DNA of 64,000 nucleotides from Pseudoselenomonas ruminantium (GTDB taxonomy: Bacteria > Bacillota > Negativicutes > Selenomonadales > Selenomonadaceae). The notes under the pieces are model-generated. The model did not search any database. It was given only the letters and a program-made list of their open reading frames with translations, and had not been told where the DNA came from. Location of the stretch: the NCBI RefSeq assembly GCF_900104055.1, contig NZ_FNJQ01000004.1:80105-144104 (forward strand), read 5' to 3'. Both the position numbers and the translations under genes were made by a program. Positions 33,985 to 43,407 of the stretch are shown here, piece after piece (position 1 is the stretch's first letter; each line of letters opens with the position of its first letter).

Positions 33985-34080
33985 TGGAAGAAGTGTAGCT
34001 AATCAGAGGCACTGATTCCACCCCTGGATTTTGGATAGAGAGAAGAGGGCACTGGCTTTGGCCGGTGCCCTCTTTGTTGT
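33985..34080 (+). ncRNA. Structured leader or small RNA ending in a terminator
   Basis: The gap 33,878-34,100 holds a TATACT-type -10 near 33975 and a long-range stem GTGGAA/TTCCAC (about 33986-34020). A strong terminator follows: AGAGGGCACTGG/CCGGTGCCCTCT at 34044-34073 with T's after. It separates early from late genes. It may be a short RNA or only a terminator. Confidence 0.4.
34044..34080 (+). terminator. Terminator between early and late regions
   Basis: A 12-bp stem with one G-T pair (34044-34055 with 34062-34073) followed by TTGTTGT. Confidence 0.75.
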
Positions 34081-34100
34081 GCAGCAAGGTGGTGATATGC

Positions 34101-34310
34101 TTGATAGTCTACTGCGACAATGCAGGTTGTGAGTATAACGAGAGTCAGATGTGCACGAGGCATGAGGTCTACTATGTGCAGCGACGGTGTAGGTCGTCAC
34201 GCAAGGCGACAGCCAAGCGGGCGGCTGAGCTGATGCGCTCGTCTTATCGGTCTGGATGCCGTAAGCGAGGCGGCAAGCATGTCACGGAAGATATACGCCC
34301 GGTGCCGTGA
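34101..34310 (+). CDS. Small Cys-rich phage protein
   Basis: About 69 aa from TTG 34101 (AAGGTGGTGAT upstream). YCDNAGCEYNESQMCTRHEV looks like a zinc site; the tail is Arg/Lys rich. Function unknown. The stretch 34,311-34,514 holds no gene I can support. Confidence 0.5.
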   Translation: MIVYCDNAGCEYNESQMCTRHEVYYVQRRCRSSRKATAKRAAELMRSSYRSGCRKRGGKHVTEDIRPVP

Positions 34311-34514
34311 GGCGTCGAGTAGGTTCTTCCAGCCCCAGGGAAAAGCCGCGCGTCCCCCGGCGCCCGGAATTTGCCTGCACATAAATTTTTTTTATGGCTA
34401 AGTAAGTAAACGAAAGTCTACTGGCTGAAAACAATACTTATCTAACGCCCAAAAATTTGGTACGTCAAAAATTGCTCGGAAATGTTTAGCTATCCGGCAG
34501 AAAGGAGGGGTTAC

Positions 34515-35057
34515 ATGAAAGTGGCAGGAGATCCACGGAAAATCACGGTGTCACAGTCGAATTTTGCCAAGGCAATCGGGGTAACGACGGGGCGCGTGAG
34601 CCAGTTAATCAAAGAGGGTGTGGTTGTTCGTGACGATAAAGATGCCCGTGGCGGTGTGTTCTTGCTGGAAAGCGCCAGAAACTATGACCGGCTGAAGGGC
34701 GTGACGACTCAAGGCGATGGCGAAAACAGTCTTGACCTCATGGAAGAAAAAGCCCGCCATGAGCGTGTGAAGCGCGAACTGGCAGAATTAAAGCTGGCCA
34801 AGGCTGAGGCTAGGGTGTATGATGCCCGTACCGTGGAAATGGTTATGACAGAAATGCTGTCAAACCTGCGGACGCAGTTGCTAGGACTGCCGTCCAAGAT
34901 GGCCCCTCAGCTGGAAGGCAAGGAAAAGGGCGAGATTTACGGCATCATGACCGGGGAAATCGAAGATAAGCTGAGCGAGCTGAGCGAATACACGCCGGAA
35001 CTCTTCACCAATGAGGAAATCGAAGAGGAGGTGGCTGCCGATGAAGCGGCCGATTGA
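34515..35057 (+). CDS. Terminase small subunit (Nu1-like)
   Basis: A 180-aa DNA-recognition subunit of the packaging motor. A winged helix at about 10-55 (VSQSNFAKAIGVTTGRVSQL), a coiled coil rich in Arg/Glu (HERVKRELAELKLAKAEAR), and an acidic tail. AAGGAGGGG before ATG 34515. It overlaps the large subunit gene by 17 bases. Confidence 0.88.
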   Translation: MKVAGDPRKITVSQSNFAKAIGVTTGRVSQLIKEGVVVRDDKDARGGVFLLESARNYDRLKGVTTQGDGENSLDLMEEKARHERVKRELAELKLAKAEARVYDARTVEMVMTEMLSNLRTQLLGLPSKMAPQLEGKEKGEIYGIMTGEIEDKLSELSEYTPELFTNEEIEEEVAADEAAD

Positions 35058-36966
35058 CCTCTGGCGGTATGTTTCGCGGAAAGGGCTGAAACCACTGCCG
35101 AAAACATCGGTCAGCCAGTGGGCGGATGATTACCGCATCCTGTCCAACAACTCAGCAGAGCCCGGACGCTGGAAAACCAGTCGCGCCCCTTACCAAAAAG
35201 ACATCATGGACGCCTTCACACAGACAGGAGTCAGCCGTGTGGTGGTCATGAGTAGTTCGCAGGTCGGAAAATCTGACTTGATGAACAACATCATTGGCCG
35301 CTTTGCGCATCTTGATCCGTGCACAATCATGATGATTCAGCCCACGATAGACATGGCCATAGACTTTTCCAAGAGCCGTATCGCCCCCATGCTGAGAGAT
35401 ACGACAGTCCTGACGAACCTGTTTTATACCGTCAAGGACAAAGAAGCGAAGCCAGGGAAGCAGAACGATGGCAATAACACCATCTTGTCCAAGATATTCC
35501 CTGGTGGCCGCCTGATCATGTGCGGGGCGAACTCCCCAGCAGGGCTGGCCAGCCGTCCAGTACGAATTCTGCTGGCGGATGAGGTTGACCGATTTCCAGA
35601 TTCGGCAGGCGGCGAGGGCGATCCGGTAGATTTGGCTGCAAAACGTATGACAACATTTTGGAACCGAGTCATGGGGTTGTTTTCTACGCCAACCAACGAG
35701 GGTGCCAGCCGCATCGAGAAGGAGTATCTGGCTGGAACACAGGAGGAATGGCAGTATGAGTGCCCAAACTGTGGCGAGTACCACACTTTGCGCTATATCG
35801 ACATGAAAGCCGATTATACTGAGCACAAGGACAGCCAAGGCCGGCTGATGGTAGTTGTCAGCGGTGTGCAGTGGGTATGTCCGGATTGTGGCCATACATT
35901 CCAGGAGCGGGAAATCAAGAACTCTCCAGCAAAATACACGGCAATGAACCCGGAAGCTATCAAGAATGGCATCCGGTCTTTTTTCGTGAATTCCTTTTCC
36001 AGTCCATGGCTGTCATGGGCAGAAATCATGCGGGAATGGCTGGAAGCAAAAGGCGATCCGACACGAGAGCAGGTTGTCGTAAATACCCGCTTCGGCGAAC
36101 CATACCGCCAGCGCGGTGCCTTCGAAGACGAAATGCAGTTTGTGCGACGGCGGGAACAGTATGGAGCTGACCTGCCGAATGGCGTTCTGATGCTCACAGC
36201 AGCAGTCGATACGCAGGATAACCGCCTTGAGTATGAGATTTGCGGGTGGGGCATGGCAGAAGAGTGCTGGGGAATAAGCAAAGGCGAAATCTTCGGCACG
36301 CCGGACAAGGCTGCCACATGGAAGGCACTGGATGCAGTGCTTGACCGCACCTATTACCTGCCAGATGGCACGGGGCTGCAGGTCGTGCGCACGTTCATCG
36401 ACTCAGGCGGCCATTATACCACGCAAGTATATGCCTACTGCACAAAGAACTGGAATAAGCAGCGTGTCCCGATAAAAGGACAGGCTGGCCCAGGTCTGCA
36501 GTTGCTTCACAAGCTGACACATGGCAAGAAAATGCCAATCCCGCTGCAGATGTTGGGTGTAGACGAGGGAAAGCAGCAGGTTATGAACCGCCTTTCTATC
36601 AAGGAGCCCGGTGAGCAGTATTTCCATTTCCCGCTGGATGGAGATAAGGGCATGGAAGTGCGAGGCTATGATCAGATTTACTTCAAGGGCCTTATCTCTG
36701 AGCAGAAAAAGCGCGTCAAGAAGGGCGGCATCGTAACAACCACATGGGAACCGGTAAAGGGCGTGCGAAATGAGCCGCTGGATTTACGGGTGTATAACAT
36801 AGCCTGCATGCAGTCTATCCGTCCAGATTGGGCGAGACTGCATGAAATGATAACGGGAAAACCGCAACCTGCTGCGGATTTAGCCCCGGCAGAGAAGAAA
36901 ACGGCAGAACCACTGCGAGTGAAGCAGAGTCGCCGTCGTTCTTCCCGCCAGTCCAACATTTGGTAA
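35041..36966 (+). CDS. Terminase large subunit, GpA family
   Basis: The 641-aa ATPase/nuclease packages DNA into proheads. A Walker-type loop SSSQVGKSD is at 71-79, LLADEVDRFPDSAGG serves as Walker B, a CPNCGEYHTLRY/CPDCGHTF zinc ribbon lies in the linker, and the RNase H-like nuclease domain follows (TAAVDTQDNRLEYE). This is the lambda gpA type, which cuts at cos sites. ATG 35041 is within the small-subunit gene. Confidence 0.94.
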   Translation: MKRPIDLWRYVSRKGLKPLPKTSVSQWADDYRILSNNSAEPGRWKTSRAPYQKDIMDAFTQTGVSRVVVMSSSQVGKSDLMNNIIGRFAHLDPCTIMMIQPTIDMAIDFSKSRIAPMLRDTTVLTNLFYTVKDKEAKPGKQNDGNNTILSKIFPGGRLIMCGANSPAGLASRPVRILLADEVDRFPDSAGGEGDPVDLAAKRMTTFWNRVMGLFSTPTNEGASRIEKEYLAGTQEEWQYECPNCGEYHTLRYIDMKADYTEHKDSQGRLMVVVSGVQWVCPDCGHTFQEREIKNSPAKYTAMNPEAIKNGIRSFFVNSFSSPWLSWAEIMREWLEAKGDPTREQVVVNTRFGEPYRQRGAFEDEMQFVRRREQYGADLPNGVLMLTAAVDTQDNRLEYEICGWGMAEECWGISKGEIFGTPDKAATWKALDAVLDRTYYLPDGTGLQVVRTFIDSGGHYTTQVYAYCTKNWNKQRVPIKGQAGPGLQLLHKLTHGKKMPIPLQMLGVDEGKQQVMNRLSIKEPGEQYFHFPLDGDKGMEVRGYDQIYFKGLISEQKKRVKKGGIVTTTWEPVKGVRNEPLDLRVYNIACMQSIRPDWARLHEMITGKPQPAADLAPAEKKTAEPLRVKQSRRRSSRQSNIW

Positions 36967-36971
36967 TGCTT

Positions 36972-36988
36972 GTGTCCAAGTTGGACAC
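36972..36988. repeat. Dispersed 17-bp palindrome, copy 2
   Basis: GTGTCCAA-G-TTGGACAC in the 38-base gap between the terminase gene and the next gene. Confidence 0.8.
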
Positions 36989-37004
36989 GCTGTGAGGTGA
37001 TGAA

Positions 37005-37232
37005 ATGGCAAATGCGATACAGAATGAGCGCCTGAAGATGTATCTGGAAGCTGAGCGGGCAGTTTTGACCGGTCAATCCTATACAATCGGCAATATGACG
37101 CTGACAAGGGCGAATTTGTCCTCGATACGAGCGGCTATTGACAGCCTGATAGCGGGCGGCGCTGTTCTCGATGAAAATGCCCCGGTGGGGCGTGGAATGA
37201 GCAAAAGAGTGGTATTCGTAGATGGGAGGTGA
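37005..37232 (+). CDS. Head-tail joining protein, gpW/DUF6148-like
   Basis: A 75-aa protein: two helices around a short beta hairpin (GQSYTIGNMTLTRANLSSIR). The place between terminase and portal matches lambda gpW. Sequence similarity is too short to be certain. Confidence 0.65.
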   Translation: MANAIQNERLKMYLEAERAVLTGQSYTIGNMTLTRANLSSIRAAIDSLIAGGAVLDENAPVGRGMSKRVVFVDGR

Positions 37233-37236
37233 GTAA

Positions 37237-38919
37237 ATGAGCCGAAAAAAGCGGAAAATCAATAGCCGGGAAAGACCAGCCATAAAAAATACAGGTTATT
37301 CCGAGGGTGGTGCATCCCATAAGTCCAACATCCTGAAGAGCTGGAACCCGGTCAAATCGTCTTCAAAGTCAGATATTGACTGGAACGCCAACACACTGCG
37401 GAACAGGGCGGCAGATTTGGCCATTAACACGCCTGTCGGCGCGGCGGCGCTGAATACCAGTGTAACGCATGCCGTAGGCACGGGGTTGACGTTGTTTCCT
37501 AGACCAAAATTCAGCGAACTGGGCATGACCGTAGAAGAGTCCCGCAAGTGGATAAAGAAAACCCGGTCAGAATTCGAGATGTGGGCGGAGTCTAAACGTT
37601 GCGACATATACCGCCGCAATAACTTCTATGACCTGCAGCACATCGCATATCTGTCATACATGACGGATGGCGATGCTTTTGCATTGTTCCGGCGAAAATT
37701 GCCGGATGCAGTCAATCCGTACTCCCTGCGCATCCAACTCCTTGAAGCGAACCGGGTAAGCAACCCGCTGAGCAACGGATTTACCACGGTATCCACCATC
37801 GAGATGAACGCCCCGACGCCGGGCAATCGCATTATTTCCGGTGTAGAAGTGGACAAGGATGGGGCCATCGAAGCCTATTGGGTATCGAATAAGGTGCCCT
37901 ATGATCGTGTAGACCTGACTGGCGTCACGGAATGGCAGCGGGTTAAGGCGTTCGGGAACAAGACTGGCCTGCCGAATATCTTGCAAATCTGCCATGATGT
38001 GCGTGCTGACCAATACAGAGGTGTGCCTTATCTGGCCCCAGTATTGGAAACGCTGAAACAGACCAGCCGATATACCACGGCAGAACTGGCCAGCGCCATC
38101 GTCAAATCGTTTTTCTCGCTGTTCTTCACGGGAACGGCACCAGGAGGCGAGGGGTTGAATAGTTTCATGCCGCCTCGTGGTGGATTTGAGGGCGATCCTA
38201 ATGAACCGGTTGTGAATGTGAACGAATACGCATTAGGCCCTGGTACACTCAATGCTTTGCCGCAGGGTGTAGACGTCAAGGCCATGGATGCCAGCAATGC
38301 GCAGAGCACCTTCGGTGTATTCGTGCAGGAATTGGTCAAACAGACCGGGGCGGCGCTGGGGCAGCCCTATGAAGTGCTCATGAAGCACTTTACTTCCAGC
38401 TATTCAGCCAGCCGTGCAGCATTGCTGCAGGCATGGGATGAATATAAGCAGCGGCGCGTCTGGTTCGCTCGCGATTTTTGTCAGCCTGTATATGAGGTAT
38501 GGTTAGCCGAGGCAGTGGCATTAGGCCGCATTGATTGCCCCGGCTTTTTTGACGATCCAGCTATTCGGAAAGCATGGTGTAATGCGGAATGGTTTGGGCC
38601 GACAATGAGCATACTTGATCCTGTGAAAGACGTGAACGGCTCAATCCTGCGTGTCCAGTGTGGTCTGAGCACTGGCGAACGAGAAGCAGCAGAAATGACC
38701 GGCAGCGATTTCGAAGAGAATATGCAGCAGCTGGCATATGAAAAAGAGCTGCGGGAAAGACTGGGCCTTCCGACTGCGGATGATACCAAGGGAGGAGGTG
38801 ATAAGGATGAGCAAAAAAACGATGACGACACCGACAATGACGACGACGTTTTGGAAGGTGACAAACAAGGCGGAGGAGGAAACCGCCGAGCTCCTGATTT
38901 ACGGAGAGATCGTATCTGA
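37237..38919 (+). CDS. Portal protein, lambda family
   Basis: A 560-aa protein forming the dodecameric ring through which DNA enters. Typical segments are SWNPVKSSSKSDIDWNANTL, TPVGAAALNTSVTHAVGTGL and the tryptophan-rich C-terminal part. The C-terminal 38 codons overlap the protease gene and encode an acidic disordered tail (Asp/Asn rich). Confidence 0.93.
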   Translation: MSRKKRKINSRERPAIKNTGYSEGGASHKSNILKSWNPVKSSSKSDIDWNANTLRNRAADLAINTPVGAAALNTSVTHAVGTGLTLFPRPKFSELGMTVEESRKWIKKTRSEFEMWAESKRCDIYRRNNFYDLQHIAYLSYMTDGDAFALFRRKLPDAVNPYSLRIQLLEANRVSNPLSNGFTTVSTIEMNAPTPGNRIISGVEVDKDGAIEAYWVSNKVPYDRVDLTGVTEWQRVKAFGNKTGLPNILQICHDVRADQYRGVPYLAPVLETLKQTSRYTTAELASAIVKSFFSLFFTGTAPGGEGLNSFMPPRGGFEGDPNEPVVNVNEYALGPGTLNALPQGVDVKAMDASNAQSTFGVFVQELVKQTGAALGQPYEVLMKHFTSSYSASRAALLQAWDEYKQRRVWFARDFCQPVYEVWLAEAVALGRIDCPGFFDDPAIRKAWCNAEWFGPTMSILDPVKDVNGSILRVQCGLSTGEREAAEMTGSDFEENMQQLAYEKELRERLGLPTADDTKGGGDKDEQKNDDDTDNDDDVLEGDKQGGGGNRRAPDLRRDRI

Positions 38920-39964
38920 GCAGTGGTTCGAGGATGAAACCGCCCCAAAGCAGTTCGCTGAGAGCTTGGCTGCACTCAATGGCAAGCCTTTGACATTGCG
39001 GATTAATAGCCCCGGTGGCGATGTGTTCGCAGCACAGGCCATCTACAACCTGCTGCGGGACTATCCTGGAGCAGTGACGGCCAAGATTGACGGCCTTAGC
39101 GCCAGTGCCGCAACGCTCATTACCTGTGCGGGCGACACGGTTATTATGCCGTCTAATGCCTTGTTCATGATACATAATCCGCTGACTATTGCCTGGGGCA
39201 ATGCCGAAGAGATGCGCAAGACGGCTGACAAGCTGGATACAGTTCGTGACAGCATCGTGAATGTCTATCTGAAGCGCGTGGGCGGCAAGACTAAAGCGGA
39301 CGATATCAAAGCTATGATGGATGCAGAAACCTGGCTCACAGCTCAGGAAGCGCTTGATTATGGCTTTGTGGACAGCATCGACAACGAAACGCCCATTGAG
39401 GATAGCATCAAAGGCAATATGCTGATCATGAACAATGTGGCGTGCGATCTAGTGAAATTCAAACACGGTGACAAGGTGCGGGATATTTTGAACCAGCGGC
39501 AGACACCGACAAATTCCCCTGCCATAAAGCCGAAAGAAGGAGGAAACAAGACTATGGAAAACCAGGAAAAAACCAACACCCTCTTGCAGAAAATCGCTGA
39601 CAAGCTGGGTATCAGTGAAAAGCCGGAACCGACGGCAGGCAATCAGAGCATCGAGGATGCAGTAAAGGCAGAGCGTAACCGCATCTGCAATCTGGAGTCC
39701 ATGTTGACCGGCGATAAGGTCATTGATGGCATCATCAATACGGCAAAATCCAACGGCCAGACGGCTGAGGATATCAAGCCTTATATTGATGCAGTCACCA
39801 ACGCTCGTAAGGAAGAGCCGAAAGATGGCGCTGCAGAGGCTATCAAGGACATCATCACGGACAATATGCAGTCTGGCGCTGAGGGTGTTGCCGCTGGCGC
39901 TCCCCCGGTGGATAAGAAACAGGCTGCCATTGACGAAATCGTGAACATTGCCAACGGCAAGTGA
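38807..39964 (+). CDS. ClpP-type head maturation protease with scaffold tail
   Basis: A 385-aa protein. The N-terminal ClpP/S49-like domain has RINSPGGDVFAAQAIYNLL, Ser in LSASAATLI, and His in MIHNPL. The C-terminal helical part from about residue 240 resembles a scaffold (MENQEKTNTLLQKIADKLG). That mirrors lambda gpC/Nu3, where the scaffold is an in-frame internal start; a possible internal ATG is at 39554 with AAAGGAGG upstream. It overlaps portal by 113 bases. Confidence 0.88.
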   Translation: MSKKTMTTPTMTTTFWKVTNKAEEETAELLIYGEIVSEQWFEDETAPKQFAESLAALNGKPLTLRINSPGGDVFAAQAIYNLLRDYPGAVTAKIDGLSASAATLITCAGDTVIMPSNALFMIHNPLTIAWGNAEEMRKTADKLDTVRDSIVNVYLKRVGGKTKADDIKAMMDAETWLTAQEALDYGFVDSIDNETPIEDSIKGNMLIMNNVACDLVKFKHGDKVRDILNQRQTPTNSPAIKPKEGGNKTMENQEKTNTLLQKIADKLGISEKPEPTAGNQSIEDAVKAERNRICNLESMLTGDKVIDGIINTAKSNGQTAEDIKPYIDAVTNARKEEPKDGAAEAIKDIITDNMQSGAEGVAAGAPPVDKKQAAIDEIVNIANGK

Positions 39965-39981
39965 GAAGGAGGCTAAAGATT

Positions 39982-40392
39982 ATGGCTAGTTTAGAAACCA
40001 TGACCGGTGTAACCTATGATGAACTCATCGCCGGCCCCGAAGTCGCAACGATGACCAAGAATGTGACCTTCAAGAGTGGTACCAATGTCAAGCGCGGCGC
40101 TCTTTTGAGCATTGACGCAGGTACAGGCAAGGTTATCGCCACGCCGGCAGCTATTGCGGCCGTGGAAGCAGATGCAGAGCACAATATCGAAGCACAGGAC
40201 GCTGTACCTGCTGGTGTGGCTGTATACATTGCCAAAGAAGATGTGGATGCCAGCGCAGCAGATGCGGTAGGCACGGTTTACACGCGTGGATTTTTCAATC
40301 GCGAAAAGCTCATTGCCAGCACAGGCGATACAGTTACGGGGCATGAAGAAGAACTGCGCGGCGTTGGTATCGTGCTGTCCAGCTTGAAGTAA
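39982..40392 (+). CDS. Head decoration protein (gpD-like)
   Basis: A 136-aa beta-rich protein that fits the lambda gpD/HDPD family (VTFKSGTNVKRGALLSIDAG). It stabilises the expanded capsid. Located between protease and capsid genes as in lambda. Confidence 0.8.
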   Translation: MASLETMTGVTYDELIAGPEVATMTKNVTFKSGTNVKRGALLSIDAGTGKVIATPAAIAAVEADAEHNIEAQDAVPAGVAVYIAKEDVDASAADAVGTVYTRGFFNREKLIASTGDTVTGHEEELRGVGIVLSSLK

Positions 40393-40412
40393 GAGAAGGA
40401 GGCTAAAATATT

Positions 40413-41471
40413 ATGGCTATTGAACTGAAAGACACTGTAAGTCTCATGCAGGCTATGGAGCGCTTCAAGGCTCCTGCCACGACGCTCGTGGATACCTTTT
40501 TTCCCAATATCCCCACACCCGCCGTGACGTCTAAAATCATGGTGGAATACCGCAAGGGCGGCCGTCGTCTGGCACCGTTCGTTGTTGACGGCGAAGTAAA
40601 GGGCGTAAATGTCAGCCGTGAAGGCTCTCACGTCAACATCTATGAGCCGCCGATGGTAGCTCCCCGCCGCACGGTAAACCCTGCTGACATTGAACAGCGC
40701 GGCTTTGGTGAAACCATCTACACCAGCAAAACGGCTGCTCAGCGGGCGGCTGAGATTCAGGCAGCAGACCTGAAAGAACTGCAGGCTATGATTCTGAATC
40801 GCAAGAACCAGATGGCTGCCGAAATCCTTACCACGGGTGCATATACCATCAAGGGATATGCGGATGATGGTGTAACGCCGAAACAGGCCACCATCTCCTT
40901 CGACTGGAACCAGACCATTACGCCGCACACCGATTGGGACCAGGCAAACGCTGATATCTACAACGATATCAAGAACGCATCCGAGCAGATTCAGGAAAGC
41001 GCTGGCGTTGTTCCGACGGTCATGATTTGCGGCAAGAACATCGCAGATTATCTCATGAACAACACGGCCATCATGAAGTGGTTGGCTATCCCGAATAACA
41101 ACAACCTGTCCCTTATGAGCATCCAGCCTCGTATTGTCTCCCCACAGGTTATGCGCATCGGTATGATCCATAGCTTGAATTTGGAAGTGTTCTCCTACAT
41201 GGAGACTTACACGGCTGATGATGGCAGCGTTAAGCCGTTCCTTGGCGATAATGACGTTATCATCGGTATTCCGGGGCGTGGCCGCCAGCTCCACGGCGCC
41301 GTAAACCTCATCAACGATGCTGAGGATGACTTCGAGACCTATTCCGGTCTGTATGTACCAAAATATGCCGCATCCAAGGCCAGCAACACCATGAGCTTGA
41401 CGGTTTACAGCCGCTTCCTGCTCGCACCGGAATTCACGGACGATTGGGCTTATATCAAAGCGAAAGCGTGA
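40413..41471 (+). CDS. Major capsid protein E
   Basis: A 352-aa HK97-fold shell protein of the lambda gpE family: TPAVTSKIMVEYRKGGRRLA, VNPADIEQRGFGET, TPHTDWDQANADIYNDI. Codon use is strongly biased, as expected for the most abundant structural protein. Confidence 0.93.
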   Translation: MAIELKDTVSLMQAMERFKAPATTLVDTFFPNIPTPAVTSKIMVEYRKGGRRLAPFVVDGEVKGVNVSREGSHVNIYEPPMVAPRRTVNPADIEQRGFGETIYTSKTAAQRAAEIQAADLKELQAMILNRKNQMAAEILTTGAYTIKGYADDGVTPKQATISFDWNQTITPHTDWDQANADIYNDIKNASEQIQESAGVVPTVMICGKNIADYLMNNTAIMKWLAIPNNNNLSLMSIQPRIVSPQVMRIGMIHSLNLEVFSYMETYTADDGSVKPFLGDNDVIIGIPGRGRQLHGAVNLINDAEDDFETYSGLYVPKYAASKASNTMSLTVYSRFLLAPEFTDDWAYIKAKA

Positions 41472-41788
41472 TGGATATGAAGATTTTAGTGACGAAAGGC
41501 ATGATTAGCTATAACAGGAAACTGCACAAAGTTAATCAGATCGTGGAAGTGGATGAGGCGGCAGGCCGTCGCTTCATCCGTTTGGGCGTGGCCACACTCC
41601 TGGAAGAGACTGTGGCAGATGCGCCTGCCGCTGGTACTGATGAGCCAGTAACTCCCGAACAGCAGCCGGAAGATGCTGAGCAGGCTGCAGATGAAGCGGA
41701 AGAGGAAGAGACTGTGGCGGATTTGCCGACGGTTGATCCTGCTGCAGGCGTAAAGAAGGCCAGCGGAAAGAAGAAGGCGGCAAAATGA
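41471..41788 (+). CDS. Small head/neck protein with acidic tail
   Basis: A 105-aa protein. The first 40 residues are folded (MKILVTKGMISYNRKLHKVN), followed by a long acidic Ala/Glu region and a terminal KKASGKKKAAK. ATG 41471 or 41477. It overlaps the next gene. Possible neck or head-fibre part; unassigned. Confidence 0.6.
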   Translation: MDMKILVTKGMISYNRKLHKVNQIVEVDEAAGRRFIRLGVATLLEETVADAPAAGTDEPVTPEQQPEDAEQAADEAEEEETVADLPTVDPAAGVKKASGKKKAAK

Positions 41789-42117
41789 GCGCCTTCAGGG
41801 ATATGCTGAGAGCCGATTTCGACAATGTTTTTCTCAATGCCGACGAATTCGCGGATGAGCATGAATTTAATGGCCAGACAGTGCTTTGCGTGGTGCAGAC
41901 TCCCACGGAGCAGGGCATGTTTCTGCAGGGCTTAGATTATCGCGGATTTGAAGACGTGCATGGAAAAACAACCATCGTCCATATGAAAAAGGAGACCATC
42001 GGCGAAGTTCCCTCAGAAGGAGAGATTATTACCTTCGACGGGGAACCGATGCAGGTGGATTCCTGCGCGGACAATATGGGTATGCTCAGCATCACATTGC
42101 ATTTCAACCATGCGTAA
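41785..42117 (+). CDS. Head-tail joining protein (gpFII-like)
   Basis: A 110-aa beta-rich protein located between capsid and tail-completion genes. The EGEIITFDGEPMQVDSC segment matches the gpFII/ATP-binding sugar-transporter-like phage family. The assignment leans on position. Confidence 0.65.
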   Translation: MSAFRDMLRADFDNVFLNADEFADEHEFNGQTVLCVVQTPTEQGMFLQGLDYRGFEDVHGKTTIVHMKKETIGEVPSEGEIITFDGEPMQVDSCADNMGMLSITLHFNHA

Positions 42118-42129
42118 GGCGGTGAGGCT

Positions 42130-42645
42130 ATGGCCATCGAGATTGAATTGCGTGGCAATGAGTCGCTGACCAGGATGCTGAATTCCCTGAGCGGCAACAA
42201 TATGTATGCGGCTATATCGTCGGCGGCTCAGCGGGCGGCTACACATGCCCGCAAGGTTGGCACTAAGGAGATACGAAAGGTTTACGCCGTGAAATCAGGC
42301 ACTTTGAAAGGGAAAACCAAAATCAAAAAGGATTTCGACGGTGCAGTTTTGGAAGTCAAGGGCGGTAGCGAACCAATCAAATCCTATAGCGTGGCAGCCA
42401 AGAGCAAGGGTGTATTCGTATCGGTCAAGAAGGGCAAAAAAACGCTGGTTCCACGTTCTTTTACCCTGAATAGCCGATTTGTGGCCCGCGAAACGAGCAA
42501 ACGACTACCATTTCGCGATTTGTATGGCCCGGCAGTCCCGCAGTTGTTTGGCAATCCTGATGTGCTGGAACCTATGCAGGAAGCTGGTGCCGATAAGTTC
42601 GAGGAACGCTTGACGCATGAAATCGAAAGGAGGCTGGGGCAGTGA
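42130..42645 (+). CDS. Minor tail protein Z-like
   Basis: A 171-aa basic protein of the prophage minor tail Z family: RAATHARKVGTKEIRKVYAV and SFTLNSRF. It connects neck and tail. Overlaps the next gene by four bases. Confidence 0.8.
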   Translation: MAIEIELRGNESLTRMLNSLSGNNMYAAISSAAQRAATHARKVGTKEIRKVYAVKSGTLKGKTKIKKDFDGAVLEVKGGSEPIKSYSVAAKSKGVFVSVKKGKKTLVPRSFTLNSRFVARETSKRLPFRDLYGPAVPQLFGNPDVLEPMQEAGADKFEERLTHEIERRLGQ

Positions 42646-43124
42646 CACCTTTAGACTGTGCCCGCACAATAACCAGCTATCTCAAAAATGCATGTCAGGA
42701 ATACGATGAATACACCACTGTGAGGGAAAATGGCCAGGAAGTCAAAGAACCGATACAGGTTTATACAGGCTTTCTGCCAAAGTGCGCCACGGCGGCGGCA
42801 AAGCGCAAGCAGTGCCCTGCTGTGGTGGTAAGGCCGGAAAACGTGACGGATGGGCAGGAAGAGTCGCTGGTAAGCATCGTTATCTATGTCACGGTATACG
42901 ATGACGATATGAACTATAGCGGCGATACCTTGTATCATCTGATGGAGTTTATCCGCATGAGGCTGCTGTCAGAAAATCCTGTGGGGAATGTGCTCATTGC
43001 CCCAGGGATGAAAGCAACCATCACGGATGAGCAGGCTTTTCCACAGTGGTTGGGATTCATCGAATTGGATGCATATATCCAACAGCCTAAGAAATATAGG
43101 CCAGAGTTGATTATAGGGAGGTAA
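42642..43124 (+). CDS. Tail terminator-like protein
   Basis: A 160-aa protein from GTG 42642. Position between tail Z and sheath and the overall layout (strand-helix-strand, VSIVIYVTVYDDD) match tail completion/terminator proteins. Family not firmly recognised. Confidence 0.6.
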   Translation: MTPLDCARTITSYLKNACQEYDEYTTVRENGQEVKEPIQVYTGFLPKCATAAAKRKQCPAVVVRPENVTDGQEESLVSIVIYVTVYDDDMNYSGDTLYHLMEFIRMRLLSENPVGNVLIAPGMKATITDEQAFPQWLGFIELDAYIQQPKKYRPELIIGR

Positions 43125-43128
43125 GAAT

Positions 43129-43407
43129 ATGGCGAAAACCAAGAAAAGCCAGCTGGCAGAGGCAGTACAGGCAAAAGGCCCTGTCGTCTATGTCGGCCCT
43201 GGCTTTAGGGATTCGATTCTGTCAACCTTTAGCATCTTTGCTGAGGGTATTCCGGCAGAATACGCAGACGATCCGGTGATGAAACATCTTTTTGTCAGCC
43301 CCGACAAACTGAATGAGGCCCGGACGGCAGTGGGGCGTAAAGGTACGGCTCTCCATACCTTCTATCATCAGGCATTGGAGAAACACAAGAAGGGAGAGAA
43401 TAAATAA
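43129..43407 (+). CDS. Small tail-module protein
   Basis: A 92-aa protein immediately before the sheath gene, ending in an overlap with its ATG. Commonly found in this position in contractile-tailed phages of Firmicutes. Function unknown. Confidence 0.6.
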   Translation: MAKTKKSQLAEAVQAKGPVVYVGPGFRDSILSTFSIFAEGIPAEYADDPVMKHLFVSPDKLNEARTAVGRKGTALHTFYHQALEKHKKGENK

